64,000 nucleotides of DNA from Heliocidaris erythrogramma (lineage: Eukaryota; Echinodermata; Echinoidea; Camarodonta; Echinometridae), in the NCBI GenBank assembly GCA_025617745.1, contig CM046868.1:17054615-17118614 (forward strand). Direction: 5' to 3'. Below the pieces are notes generated by a model. The model saw only the letters and a list, made by a program, of their open reading frames with translations, did no database searches and was not told the DNA's origin. A program made the position numbers and the translations under genes. Positions 33,701-42,712 of the stretch are shown piece after piece (the stretch's first letter is position 1; the number at the start of each line of letters is the position of its first letter).

Positions 33701-36700
33701 GAGATGCTTGCAAGTTTGCACCCTTTTCAATGAAATTCCAGATATATTAACGTTAATATTTACATCATTAATTCTGTTTAATCGTTTCTTTGTACCGATC
33801 ACGATGTATTCCGTTTTGTTTACATTTAAACTTAATTTATTAGTAACTAGCCATTTCCTAATATATTCCAGGTCTTCATTAATTTGTTGTGTTAAAGTAA
33901 AAATATCACTGCCAGAAAGGTATAGCATTGTGTCGTCAGCGTACATACTGAATTTACAATAACGGAGTCCATTGGGTAAATTATTGATATATAATACAAA
34001 AAGGAGGGGCCGATGATTGACCCCTGGGGAATCCCGCATTTCAATGACGAAAAGTCAGAAAAAGTTCCATTAACACATGTTGCTTGCGATCTATTATTCA
34101 AATAACTTGAAAACCACCGAAGTGTATGATCTTTTATGCCATATTGTTTTAATTTTCCTAGAAGAATTTCATAATTCACAGTATCAAATGCCTTTTTTAG
34201 ATCTAGCATAACCGCAATTACTACCTTTCCATTATCAATACTCTTGAGCCAATCATCCGTAACATGCAATAGGGCTGTCGTTGTAGAATGAAGTGGCCTG
34301 AAACCTGACTGATGTTTATTTATTAAACCATTTTCGTTCAGATATTTGTAAAGTTGATTAAAAACGATTCTTTCTAATAGTTTAGATAAAATTGGTAGAA
34401 TAGAGATTGGTCTGTAATTGCATGCCTCCCTATTTCCCCCTTTATGTAAAGCAACGACACGTGCAACTTTCCATTGATCAGGAACAGTCCCTGAAATAAG
34501 AGAATTATTTATTATGTGTGTTAGCGGTGTCTTTAAAAAAGGGGATCCCAGTTTAATCAGTTTAATTGGAAACAAGTCGTTTCCCATGGCTTTACCATTA
34601 GATAATTTTTGTATTTCACGTGAAACCTCATCAACTGTCACAGTAACAAATTCGAAATGACAGCTGAACAAATACGGTGTAATATGATATAGTGAGTCAC
34701 TCGCATGATCCTCTATAGTGATCTTTTGTGCTAGATTTGGGCCTATGTTAATAAAATATTCGTTTAGACTTTGAGCGATTTGTTCTGCATCATTAATTTC
34801 CTTTGAATCGACCTCTAAAGAAGTAATTTTGTTTCTTTTATTTTTACGAGGGATTAAAAGATTCAAGTTTTTCCACGTCTGTCCTAAATTACCTTTGGCG
34901 TTTTTTATTTTCTCGTTAAATTTCTGTCTTTTATTATTTTTTATTCTCAAGGTCACGTAATTTTTCATTTTCTAAAAGTTTCCCAATCAACTTCACTCCC
35001 ACTTTTAATCGCAAGTTTTCTAAGGTAATTCCTTTTGTGAATCATATTTATTATTTCTCCATCAATCCAAGGAGATTTACTATTTCTTATTCTACTTTTC
35101 CTTATTGGCGCAAGCTTATCACACACTAGTGAAAACAATGATTCGAAAACATGCAATGAACAATTTACATCGTATGTACTATACACAGCATTCCAGTTAA
35201 TCTCGCTCAGAGTGTAGCAAAACACATTTTCATCTAACATCTTAAAACTTCTGTATGTTCTATACATATGTTTTGGAACAGAATATCGAGTTTTCCCCCA
35301 TACAATATATACTAACGAATGGTCACTTGTACCTAGATGCAATACACCACTTTCAATAATTTTGTTTTCATTGTTCGTATAGATTAAATCAATCATTGTA
35401 CAAGAATCAGAAGTTATTCTAGTTGCTCCGTCAATAACTTGGACTAAAGAAAAGTTATCACACATCTGTATTAATCTATTTGTATAGCAATTATTACTAC
35501 CAACGGCATTGTAATCACAATTAAAGTCGCCTAGAAAAATTATATTTTTATTTTCATCATCCAATCTTGTTAATATAGCTTCTATTGTATCAAACAAAAT
35601 AACACTTGTTCCTGGTGGTCTATACCAAGCAATGACTACAATGGGCAATGATTTTGGTTGGTTGATTTCAACTGCAACTAACTCAACTTCATCCGTCATT
35701 AGATCTTGTCTTAATCTATGATTCAATCGATTCTCCTTCACATAAATTAAAACTCCTCCTCCGCGAGTGTTTCGATCTTTTCTATACACAACATAATCGT
35801 CAATATTAATTCTAGCATCATGTATTGTATCACAAAGCCTAGTCTCATTCAGTGCCAACACATCAAATCTATACTCCTGTATCGTTCCTTTCACTTCATC
35901 AAAATTAGAAATAAGTGACCTTATATTATGATGCACTATCCTCAGTCCACGTTTACTTGTTATCTTCAGACAATCATTTACATGATTTAGTTCGATTTGA
36001 TTTCCATTTTCACAAGATTCTTTGTCAAGAGAATGCAATGATTGGTATTGAGTAACGTGATTACTGATATGATTCAATTGAAAACTGTTTTCATCAATAT
36101 CATAATCACTTATATACTTGTCTGTTTCGTCGTCGATAGTGAAATCATTTACGGATATCACGCTCGATTCTATAATATCAGAGACTTCAGAGAAAAGATG
36201 GTTTTCAGGGCGGAGTGCGTTGGTGTCGGAGTCGGCACTCTCTTCCTGGCCGAAATGCTAATATTGAAAATTTGTTGGACAGAATTTGGCTTTGTGTCCA
36301 TAGCACATGCATTGATGACATTTGATCATGGTGTTGAATCTGCACGTTGATCTGCTGTGATTCATCTCGCCGCAGTTGAAACAGCCTGAATATTCATCAG
36401 TCGATGTTTGCGGGGCATACTGGGAAGAGTACTCCGGTGGGCGTATGCTGCTTCTGACTACATCGCTGTAGAGATCGCGAGCCCTCGTGATGGACTGCTG
36501 TATGCTAGTCGTAGGATTATTGTGCACATCTGTTGTGCTAGTCGTAGGATTATCGTAGATATCTGTTCTGGATGTCTCTCCCCTGAGATGGTTGAAGAGG
36601 TTTCTAGTAAGAACTCGAATTCCAGGCTCGTTCAGGTGGATACCGTCTCGACCGACATGGAAATCAGGGAAGATATTGGCATTGTCGATGACCCCCCATC

Positions 36701-39700
36701 CATGCTTAGCCAACATGGATTTCATCAAAGTGTTAACTTCATCGACTAGCTGAAAACATGAGTTCTTTGAAATGACTGAGCTCCAGATAATTCGCTTCAC
36801 TGACGGGCAAGACTTTTTAAGATGAAGGCCCATTGACTCAACCATTACGACAACTTCATGTGGTTCATTTGATTCCAAATTGTTTGTCCCAACATGAATG
36901 ATCATTTCTTCTGGTTTGAGATCATTAGCTAGTGGAATAGCAACATCACATATCTGCTCAACCTTGGCCCCAGGAAGAGTTTTACAAAATACGCGTTTTG
37001 AGTCAGAAAGTTTCCTGGGTTGAATTTTCCGGAGCATAGAATCCCCTATTACAAGGACATCTGCAGATTTCTTCGTTCTTTTGAATTGTTTTTGTTGTTT
37101 TTGACGATATTGACGCAGTTGGGAATTGTGACTTTCCGTTTGATCATAAAATATCGTGTCATTTTGAATGTCTTTGCTGCTGGCTGAGAGGTCATTCACC
37201 TTTAGCTTAAAGGTGGGAGGTTCTGTGTTTGTTCCTTTCTCTTGTGTTTGGCATTCAAGAATGATAGTGGGGGTGTTATCGTCATTCTCCATTTTTGGTT
37301 TAGTTGTGTTTTTGCATTCACCATGTTCAGGATTAAGATTTCCACTATCCCCCGATTCTTTAGGGGAATTGATTACTCCAGTGCTCTGATTATGGTCAAG
37401 TAAGGATTTTAGCTGGTTCTCAGTAGCTCCCAATCTATCCGGAATAGCTACACATCTTTCACACAAGGGTTTATCGTAATCGCTTTCCGTGGACGATCCA
37501 CACCAAATGCATTGAGTTCTTTCATTGGTATCCTCTGTCGGACAGTCTTTTGTCTGCGGTTCACTCGTGCATTCAATTGAGTTATTATCATGTCCAACAT
37601 GGTTGTCCTCTTCCTCGTTTCCAACATCAGATATTGGGTATTCATGATTATCAGTTGTAAGAGCAAAATGTTTGCAGATATTATTCTCTAAATTTGGCAG
37701 AATGCGGCTCATTTCACTTTCAATGAATTCAGATTCATCAGAGTCCTTCTCTTGGTTAAGATATGATAGATGTAGGTGAAAAATAACTATCGACAAGCTC
37801 GATTTGGTGATATACTTGGGTAACTTATATTTAAAGTTCGGATGTCCAGGTATACCCTTACATGAATTCATTCTGAGCTGCTTAGCCATATTTGATCAGT
37901 ATGATAGTCGTACAAAGTTTTAGAAGAACAGAGTAAAAATTATATAACTGAATTGCTCACCATCTCACCATTTCCACATTTCCTCTCATTCTGTGAAGTC
38001 GAATGATGTCGGAATGATGTCTCAATCAGTACACATGTGGGACTATGGTAATATCCAAGCACTCAGATGAAGTATATTCACAACACACAACGGACACAAA
38101 AGAACACTTTTTTCGACAAAGTATACTGTCAAAATTCACTTATGACAATTATGCTCAATAGTAGATCTCCTGGTCTGCCCTTTCATGCACCAAAATAATG
38201 TAAACACATTCGAAATATATGAATACAGTTTCAATATGATGTACGATGTTCGCTTGATTTTTGTGGAAAGGGTGGGTAAAATTGTCTTTGTTCCATAAAT
38301 TATATGTGTCATTAGCTTTATTAACATGTACAACAATAGCATGAAAGGTGTATAATGATGTTTTAATAATCCCATAGCAATATTAATAATAAATATAAGT
38401 TCCTATTGACCTGAATGGGCGGCAAATCGAGTGTGGTAATTACACGCATGTCATGCAAGGTCAACAAGAGATTTCTCAGAATGTGCCCTCTATCATAATT
38501 TGCGCTCACTACCATACCTTGGAAACGTGAGTTTCTTCATCCGTAAAAAGGAATTCTGGGAGGGGGGCAGGTCCGTTCTCCAGATGAAAAAGAAGTTTCA
38601 ATTTCCCCGCTCATAGTTAAACAAAGGGGCGAAATACTCCCAGACCGAACGGGGGGGGGGGGGGGGGGGTTAATGTATCAAGGCATCCCGGCTTGCTTTA
38701 GACACATTGTGCACTGATCACCCCCCCCCCCCCCCCCCCCCCCCCCCCGCCGGGGGACGTGCAAAACCGGCTTCACTCTATATGACTGATAATTTCAATC
38801 TAGACATTCAGTGGCAACTTCGACGCCTCAACCCCTGTGGCGAACGAGTTTTCTCCGCCCTTTGTTGCTCGTTTCGTGAGACTCGAACCCCAAACCTGGG
38901 ACGGTTACATCGCTCTCAGGTTGGAATTCTACATTGAAGGACCTGTTGCAGGTAAGCCTACTGTAGCACTTTTCAAAATGAAGGTTTTCTCCATGCAAAT
39001 ATGTGTAAACAATTTGTATTCAATTATAGTTCCTCACTGATAAGCTTAAGTGATAACTCCTTGATTTTTATAAAGTGGGAATTGCGCAATGATGATGTAA
39101 TTTTCTACTTTTCCATTCAGAACATTTTTTAGTGATCGGATATTTGCTTTTGACTTTACTTCATCAAAGATCATGGTTTGGGTTGCGATTGGCTTTTATC
39201 TTTAGGATTAGTTTCAGGGTTGACTCATAGTGTACGGTCCAGGACTCCAGGATTTGAAGATAAGAATTCGACTTGTGAGATATTGACTGCGTAGCGATTA
39301 ACAATTAACCTTAACCCGTTGACTACTGAATTCTTTAGGCTTATTAATACAGGAGCCACCCGATTTCCGTAGTCTATGGGTTAATATCATTTCCAGCTGC
39401 GTAGCATGGGTAGAGACATTTGGAGCATGAAGGGGGAGGGGCATCCGTCTTACTCGGTGGATAAAACTGATGCGAATTAACAATGTCATTGATCAGGGGG
39501 AGAGCTGTAGGAAGGGGACGAAGCGTTCTTTTTCACGTCTATCTTCCTCTCCTTTCCCCTCTCTCCTCTCTCTTCATTTCATTTTCACTTTTTTTTATGC
39601 CGTTTGATGGGAGGGGGGGCGGGGGGGGGGCATGATCCCCCATGTTCTCCCCAGTAGCTACGCCACTGATGAATCCAATTCTCATATTAGATGCCATCGA

Positions 39701-39861
39701 CTCCTCCCGTCCCCTCGGCATGATGGACGGTCAGATTCCCGATGTATTCATCACCGCATCCTCTTGCTACTCCAAGTATTTCTGCACACGACACGCTCGT
39801 CTTAACTTCCCCGCAGCTAGCTGGTTGGCTAATAGAAATGATTATGACCAGTGGATCAAAG
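26656..39861 (+). CDS. Secreted discoidin (F5/8 type C) domain protein, 5 exons, 3'-incomplete
   Basis: Join of 26656-26713, 30956-31143, 32091-32234, 38804-38951 and 39691-39861 (709 nt, about 236 residues). Exon 1 gives a signal peptide; exons 2-4 build one complete F5/8C (discoidin) domain; exon 5 starts a second with PLGMMDGQIPD and ITASS. Exon phases (1, 0, 0, 1) join without shifts or stops. F5/8C domains bind phospholipid or carbohydrate at the cell surface or matrix, so a secreted adhesion or lectin-like role is inferred. The usual first and last Cys of the domain are not evident. Introns hold nested hAT-like elements, a CR1-like LINE in antisense and MITEs. No later exon is recognised before 64000, so the gene either has a very long next intron or is truncated. 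Confidence 0.8.
26925..27250. repeat. Trinucleotide microsatellite (ATT/TAG/CTA)
   Basis: Runs of TTATCA, TAG (about 26960-27080) and ACTACT (about 27165-27250), partly inverted, so TAG and CTA tracts can pair. The serine-rich minus-strand frame over it is a by-product. Confidence 0.85.
27583..28160. mobile_element. Middle hAT-like element, 8-bp target duplication
   Basis: CAGTGGCGGCACC (27583) and GGTGCCGCCACTG (ends 28160) are exact inverted ends. GGATTGAG at 27575-27582 and 28161-28168 is a perfect 8-bp duplication lying inside the outer element. The interior is largely G or C runs plus the third element. Confidence 0.88.
27654..27999. mobile_element. Inner hAT-like element
   Basis: CAGGGCGGATGCAGGATTG at 27654 and CTGGATCCGCCTATG ending near 27999. 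The interior (TTTTTTTGGTCTC, GTTATGG, AGTTTCCCTCCGTAATTCCC) matches 28165-28360 of the outer element, so both belong to one family. It includes a G run of about 30 at 27763-27793. No clear target duplication. Confidence 0.7.
28465..30955. other. Remainder of discoidin intron 1
   Basis: No exon recognised. A CT-rich tract lies at 28690-28800. Two possible minus-strand LINE tails occur: (TAGGTA)n before TTCATTTATTGTCC at 28960-28990 and (GAATT)n before GTGATGGTTTATTAAAA at 29712-29752. An ATC-rich microsatellite is at 29890-29945. Confidence 0.5.
30956..31143 (+). CDS. Discoidin gene exon 2 (domain 1, N-terminal part)
   Basis: The acceptor follows a T-rich tract (TTTGTTTGTTTTTGAAG). The exon encodes AHPMNTSAWMG, ITASSCLDAY, SRLNT and GAWLP...HQWIQ, the first strands of an F5/8C fold, and ends at donor GTATGA in phase 0. 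Confidence 0.85.
31500..32015. repeat. Foldback of about 26-bp ATTCCGAAAATGA units in intron 2
   Basis: The left part has forward words (GGTTCATAATTCCGAAA, GGTTCGTCATTCCGAAAA) and the right part inverse words (TCATTTTCGGAATTACGA and variants, about six units at 31880-32010), so the two halves can pair. It ends about 80 bp before exon 3. GGCGGATTTAGGATGGGG at 31558 resembles a hAT-like end. No gene. Confidence 0.65.
32091..32234 (+). CDS. Discoidin gene exon 3 (domain 1, middle)
   Basis: Acceptor CTGTCTGCAG; 48 codons starting IDFTGKYQVIGVITQG and containing SYLISYSTDGLTWIPVF, the central F5/8C signature; donor GTAAAT. Phase 0 at both ends. The open frame reads on past the donor, but domain content stops there. 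Confidence 0.85.
33110..36161 (-). pseudogene. LINE-C ORF2 endonuclease-RT, two 1-nt frameshifts
   Basis: Endonuclease (36161-34965): VHHNIRSL, LALNETRL, RGGGVLIYV, WYRPPG, LGDFNCDY and GTSDHSLVY. RT (34968-33110): NYRPISILPILSKLLERI, SGFRPLHSTTTALLH, LDLKKAFDTVNY, CGIPQGS and MYADDTMLY, all catalytic residues present. The frame breaks at 34965 (one A short in an A run after ETFRK) and near 34010 (one C short after QGSIIGP); otherwise about 1000 residues are intact, the full CR1 length. Function: target nicking and target-primed reverse transcription. The breaks may be real or sequencing errors in homopolymers. Confidence 0.9.
36258..37889 (-). CDS. LINE-C ORF1: SGNH esterase + zinc-knuckle protein
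   Basis: 543 residues, uninterrupted. A CxxC-x12-CxxC zinc motif lies near residues 127-146. An SGNH/GDSL esterase-like domain at about 280-440 has IGDSML (Ser), HVGTNN (Gly, Asn) and DGIHLN (Asp, His). Two CCHC knuckles near the C-terminus are CFNCGEMNHSRSTC and CHQCMCYGHKAKFC. Esterase-bearing ORF1 is a known trait of CR1-type LINEs; the protein is thought to bind LINE RNA, and the lipid or other substrate is unknown. The start at 37889 is the first Met of the open frame. The ORF ends 96 bp before ORF2, as expected for a bicistronic LINE RNA. Confidence 0.88.
   Translation of the reverse strand: MAKQLRMNSCKGIPGHPNFKYKLPKYITKSSLSIVIFHLHLSYLNQEKDSDESEFIESEMSRILPNLENNICKHFALTTDNHEYPISDVGNEEEDNHVGHDNNSIECTSEPQTKDCPTEDTNERTQCIWCGSSTESDYDKPLCERCVAIPDRLGATENQLKSLLDHNQSTGVINSPKESGDSGNLNPEHGECKNTTKPKMENDDNTPTIILECQTQEKGTNTEPPTFKLKVNDLSASSKDIQNDTIFYDQTESHNSQLRQYRQKQQKQFKRTKKSADVLVIGDSMLRKIQPRKLSDSKRVFCKTLPGAKVEQICDVAIPLANDLKPEEMIIHVGTNNLESNEPHEVVVMVESMGLHLKKSCPSVKRIIWSSVISKNSCFQLVDEVNTLMKSMLAKHGWGVIDNANIFPDFHVGRDGIHLNEPGIRVLTRNLFNHLRGETSRTDIYDNPTTSTTDVHNNPTTSIQQSITRARDLYSDVVRSSIRPPEYSSQYAPQTSTDEYSGCFNCGEMNHSRSTCRFNTMIKCHQCMCYGHKAKFCPTNFQY
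38401..38803. other. End of discoidin intron 3 with G/C homopolymers
   Basis: Holds 19 G at 38651-38669 and 28 C at 38721-38748, then the exon 4 acceptor. No gene. The opposed G and C runs can pair or form G-quadruplexes. Confidence 0.6.
38804..38951 (+). CDS. Discoidin gene exon 4 (domain 1, C-terminal part)
   Basis: Acceptor TTTCAATCTAG; the exon reads TFSGNFDASTPVANEF, then FVARFVRLEPQTWDGYIALR and LEFYIEGPVA, the conserved end of an F5/8C domain (GN.D..T.V.N.F.P...AR..R..P), and ends with one base before donor GTAAGC. Confidence 0.88.
39394..39668. mobile_element. MITE-like sequence abutting exon 5
   Basis: CAGCTGCGTAGCATGGG at 39394 and, inverted, GTAGCTACGCCACTG ending at 39668 form an imperfect terminal inverted repeat; the interior is G-rich (39609-39630). 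The exon 5 acceptor lies 22 bp beyond. The target duplication is unclear (ATCATTTC against ATGAATCC). Confidence 0.5.
39691..39861 (+). CDS. Discoidin gene exon 5 (start of domain 2)
   Basis: After acceptor TCATATTAG the overhang G plus AT gives Asp, then AIDSSRPLGMMDGQIPD, ITASSCYSKYFC, ARLNFPAASW and DQWIK, with donor GTATGT. An alternative acceptor at about 39654 (CTCCCCAG) is in the same phase but would add residues from the adjacent MITE-like end; the 39691 site fits the domain start better. Confidence 0.85.
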
Positions 39862-40139
39862 GTATGTAAAATCGATAAATAGAATCAGAAATATGTAATG
39901 GAAGCACTGTTGTGTATATTGATGACGACTCTTGACTCTCATAATATGAGAGCTTCTGGGTTCGATATTTGATCGGTGCTTACATCTTTGGACAAGGTCT
40001 TATACTCACGTTTTGCCCCTCTTGACCCAGGTTTATAAAATGGATACTTTGCAATGCTGTGGTAACGATGATTTCAGGGCACTAATGAAGATCGGTATCA
40101 ATACCGATGAGGCTACCATGGGTTAATAAGACCATATTA
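39862..40139 (+). other. Downstream of discoidin exon 5
   Basis: Intronic sequence without a recognisable next exon. A fragment near 40010-40110 resembles the GATATTTGATCGG...GTTTATAAAATGGATAC short-repeat style, but nothing can be assigned. Confidence 0.4.
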
Positions 40140-41560
40140 TTAGGTGGGCTGTACTTCACGTACAGACCAGCTTCTGTTTTTGTACGAAATTTTCTTTATT
40201 TATTATTATTTATTTGTATTTCTACCCACTTTTTTTGTGTCCGCTATATCTCCAAAATGGCTTATTCAAATGTATTCAAATTTGGTACAATGGTAGATAT
40301 GGTACTAGTAATTGTATCTGCACAGAAATTTTTTGCAACATAGTCAATGCATCGTGACGTCATCTAGGCGCCATTTTGTAAAATTCCGACATATGCTATA
40401 TCTCTGCAATACGAAGTCAAAGCATAACCATATTTGGCATGATACTAGTTAAATAAAAAATTAATTGAACATAAGGTGCGTGCGCGTACGCGCGCGTCGG
40501 TGAAGGTGCGCGCGCGCAAAATCTGAAAATGCTCAAAATGGTCTATAATTAATTTTGGGCATGTTTGGCCTTAAGTTCCTTATACAGCATGAAAATGACT
40601 TATCTTCGACTGTTTTAGCATTTTAATTGATCTTACATGATTTCTAGAATATTTTCTCAAACGCGCGCGTACGCGCATGTACGCGCGCGCGTACGCGCAT
40701 GTACGCGCATACGTGCACTTGTAAAATGCTTCTGTATGGTCTATTATTGATTCTAAAGTTGATTGCTTTGTCAAATGTACTCAAAGTCGGTACGATGGTA
40801 GATATGGTTACTCTCTCGGCACACGAACATTTTCAACACAGTCATAGCATCGTGACGTCATCTAGGCGTCATTTTGTAAAATTCAGACATATGCTATATC
40901 TCTGCAATGGAAAGTCATAACATAACCATATTTGGCATGATGCAAGTTAATTAAAAAGGAAATTAATTGAACATGGGGTGCGTGCGCGCGCATTGTGACG
41001 TCATCTATGCGCCATTTTGTAAAATTCCTACATATGCTATATCTCTGCAATACAAAGTCATAACATAACCATATTTGGCATGATGCAAGGTAAGTAAAAA
41101 GGAAATTAATTGAACAAACGGTGCGTGCGTAGGTGAAGTTGCGCGCGCGCAAAATCTGAAAATGCTCAAAAAGGTCTACAATTGATTTTGGGCATCAGGC
41201 CATTTTAAACATTTCAAAATTTTCTGCGCGTGCGCGCATGCGCGCGCGTCAATGGACTTAAGTTCCTTATACAGCATGAAAATGACTCATTTTGGACTGT
41301 TTTAGCATTTTAATTGATCCTACATGATTTCTAGAATATTTTGCGCATGTACACGCACATGCGCACAAACGGTCAAAATGCCTAAGGATGACTGGTATAC
41401 AGTTTGAATGTGTTATAGTTCATCGCTGAACATTTGCAATTGGTGTGTGCATTATATAGTATGCGCGCACGCAACAATAATGTGCATCTACGCGCATATG
41501 CGTAAACATGTAAAAATGCTTTTATATGGTCTATAATTGATTCTAAAGTTGATTTCACAT
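40140..41560. repeat. Degenerate repeat with alternating CG/TACG tracts
   Basis: Three to four copies of a block holding TTGGTACAATGGTAGATATG, CATCGTGACGTCATCTAGGCG, ACATATGCTATATCTCTGCA, ACCATATTTGGCATGAT and CAAAATCTGAAAATGCTCA recur near 40270, 40780, 40985 and 41150. Each is joined to alternating purine-pyrimidine tracts such as GCGCGCGTACGCGCATG (40655-40715), which favour Z-DNA. No coding sequence. CTATAATTGATTCTAAAGTT recurs at its edge. Confidence 0.75.
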
Positions 41561-41718
41561 CATTTTGACATTTTAAGACACTGCACTGTGCACGCATCAA
41601 AGCTGTTATGTAGCAACATGCCTACTTCATACATCTATATTATTACTCGATCGCATTTCAAGACTTCCCCAGCCCACCTGTATAGTTGTACTTGTTCAAT
41701 TCTAGTTATCATTATTGA

Positions 41719-41960
41719 TGTATATATATATATATATATATATAGCGAAAGAAATGGACTATGAAATGGCCGTAGCTTCTATACTTCTCTTTTATTTAAT
41801 CAAGCTTTCGATCTAAAGATCTTCATCAGGACGACTGTGTAAACAAAATACATAAGTACAATAATTATGATGGCTGAAATAAAAAATATATAAAATAAAG
41901 TAAAGTTTAACTCTTGATTACTTATAATTTGGTTATCATTAATGTTAAAATTAAATCGTG
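41719..41960 (-). mobile_element. Penelope-type terminal-repeat fragment
   Basis: After a (TA)n run at about 41719-41743, the minus strand carries a hammerhead-like segment at 41835-41801 followed by TTAAATAAAAGAGAAG, the arrangement of Penelope terminal repeats. No coding part is seen. The borders are uncertain. Confidence 0.5.
41801..41835 (-). ncRNA. Hammerhead-like ribozyme motif
   Basis: On the minus strand: CCTGATGAAGATC, loop TTTA, GATC, GAAAGCTT. CTGATGA and GAA cores are present, with a 4-bp GATC stem II (one extra A beside the core) and AG/CT able to form a minimal stem III, then T at the cleavage position. The weak stem II makes activity uncertain. Confidence 0.5.
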
Positions 41961-42712
41961 ATGAACTACTTCTCGTTCTCTACTGCTAAACACATTATTC
42001 TAGTAAAACTGCTACTACCCGGCACGTATCTGATCTTTGTTCCAAATATATCTTTATAATAACTATCAGCACCATAATTGCTTATTTACAGCAATAAATC
42101 GATGTATCTACCTATTAAATTTTGCTAGTTTCCCAAACTATGCCGTCATTCGAGAAAAACTTAAGTCTAGAACGCGCAGCCACTGCCCGCGCGCGCGTAC
42201 TCCCCGTCCACCAATCCAATCGCGCCACCGCCATACTCTTCCTCTTCCTTTCTCGCCCGTCAGAGAAGTGACATCTATGAAGCTAAGTCTTAACCTAAAT
42301 TGCGAGATTTTTACCTCCAAAAGCGTTTTTGGTTGCTATTCGCATTAAAAATCCCGTTCACCAAGTTTTCAGACACATTTTGGTGTATCGGAATTTTCCT
42401 GAGTCAACCTCCTTCACGGTAAATTAATCAAATTATTTTACCGTTTTTCCTTCCCCTTACGGGGCTTTATTCACAGACGGTGTACTAGTACACTGTGTCG
42501 GGCTCTTCCCCCGTGCCTGTAGGTGGTTGATTCAACGCGCTTAGACAAGCGGTCTTACCAAAACATTGTGTACTCCGTAATAGAAGTTTATTCCCACTCC
42601 GTATTGTGAGTTGGTTGTTACTTTTTATATAGATCTATATTGTTTGTAATAATAATAATCTTATTACCATATATAGTTTTCTATATTTGTTTGCTTGTCT
42701 TTATTTTCAGCC

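Larger units (their letters stand above)
32434..38400 (-). mobile_element. LINE-C, nearly intact CR1-like retrotransposon in discoidin intron 3
   Basis: Read on the minus strand: 5' UTR (about 38400-37890, boundary uncertain), ORF1 with esterase and zinc knuckles, a 96-bp gap, ORF2 with endonuclease and RT, then a 3' UTR ending in AAATAAATAAATC-type repeats at 32434-32466. It lies antisense inside intron 3, and no target duplication could be fixed. Only two single-base deletions, both in homopolymers, break ORF2, so this is the youngest LINE of the window. Confidence 0.88.
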
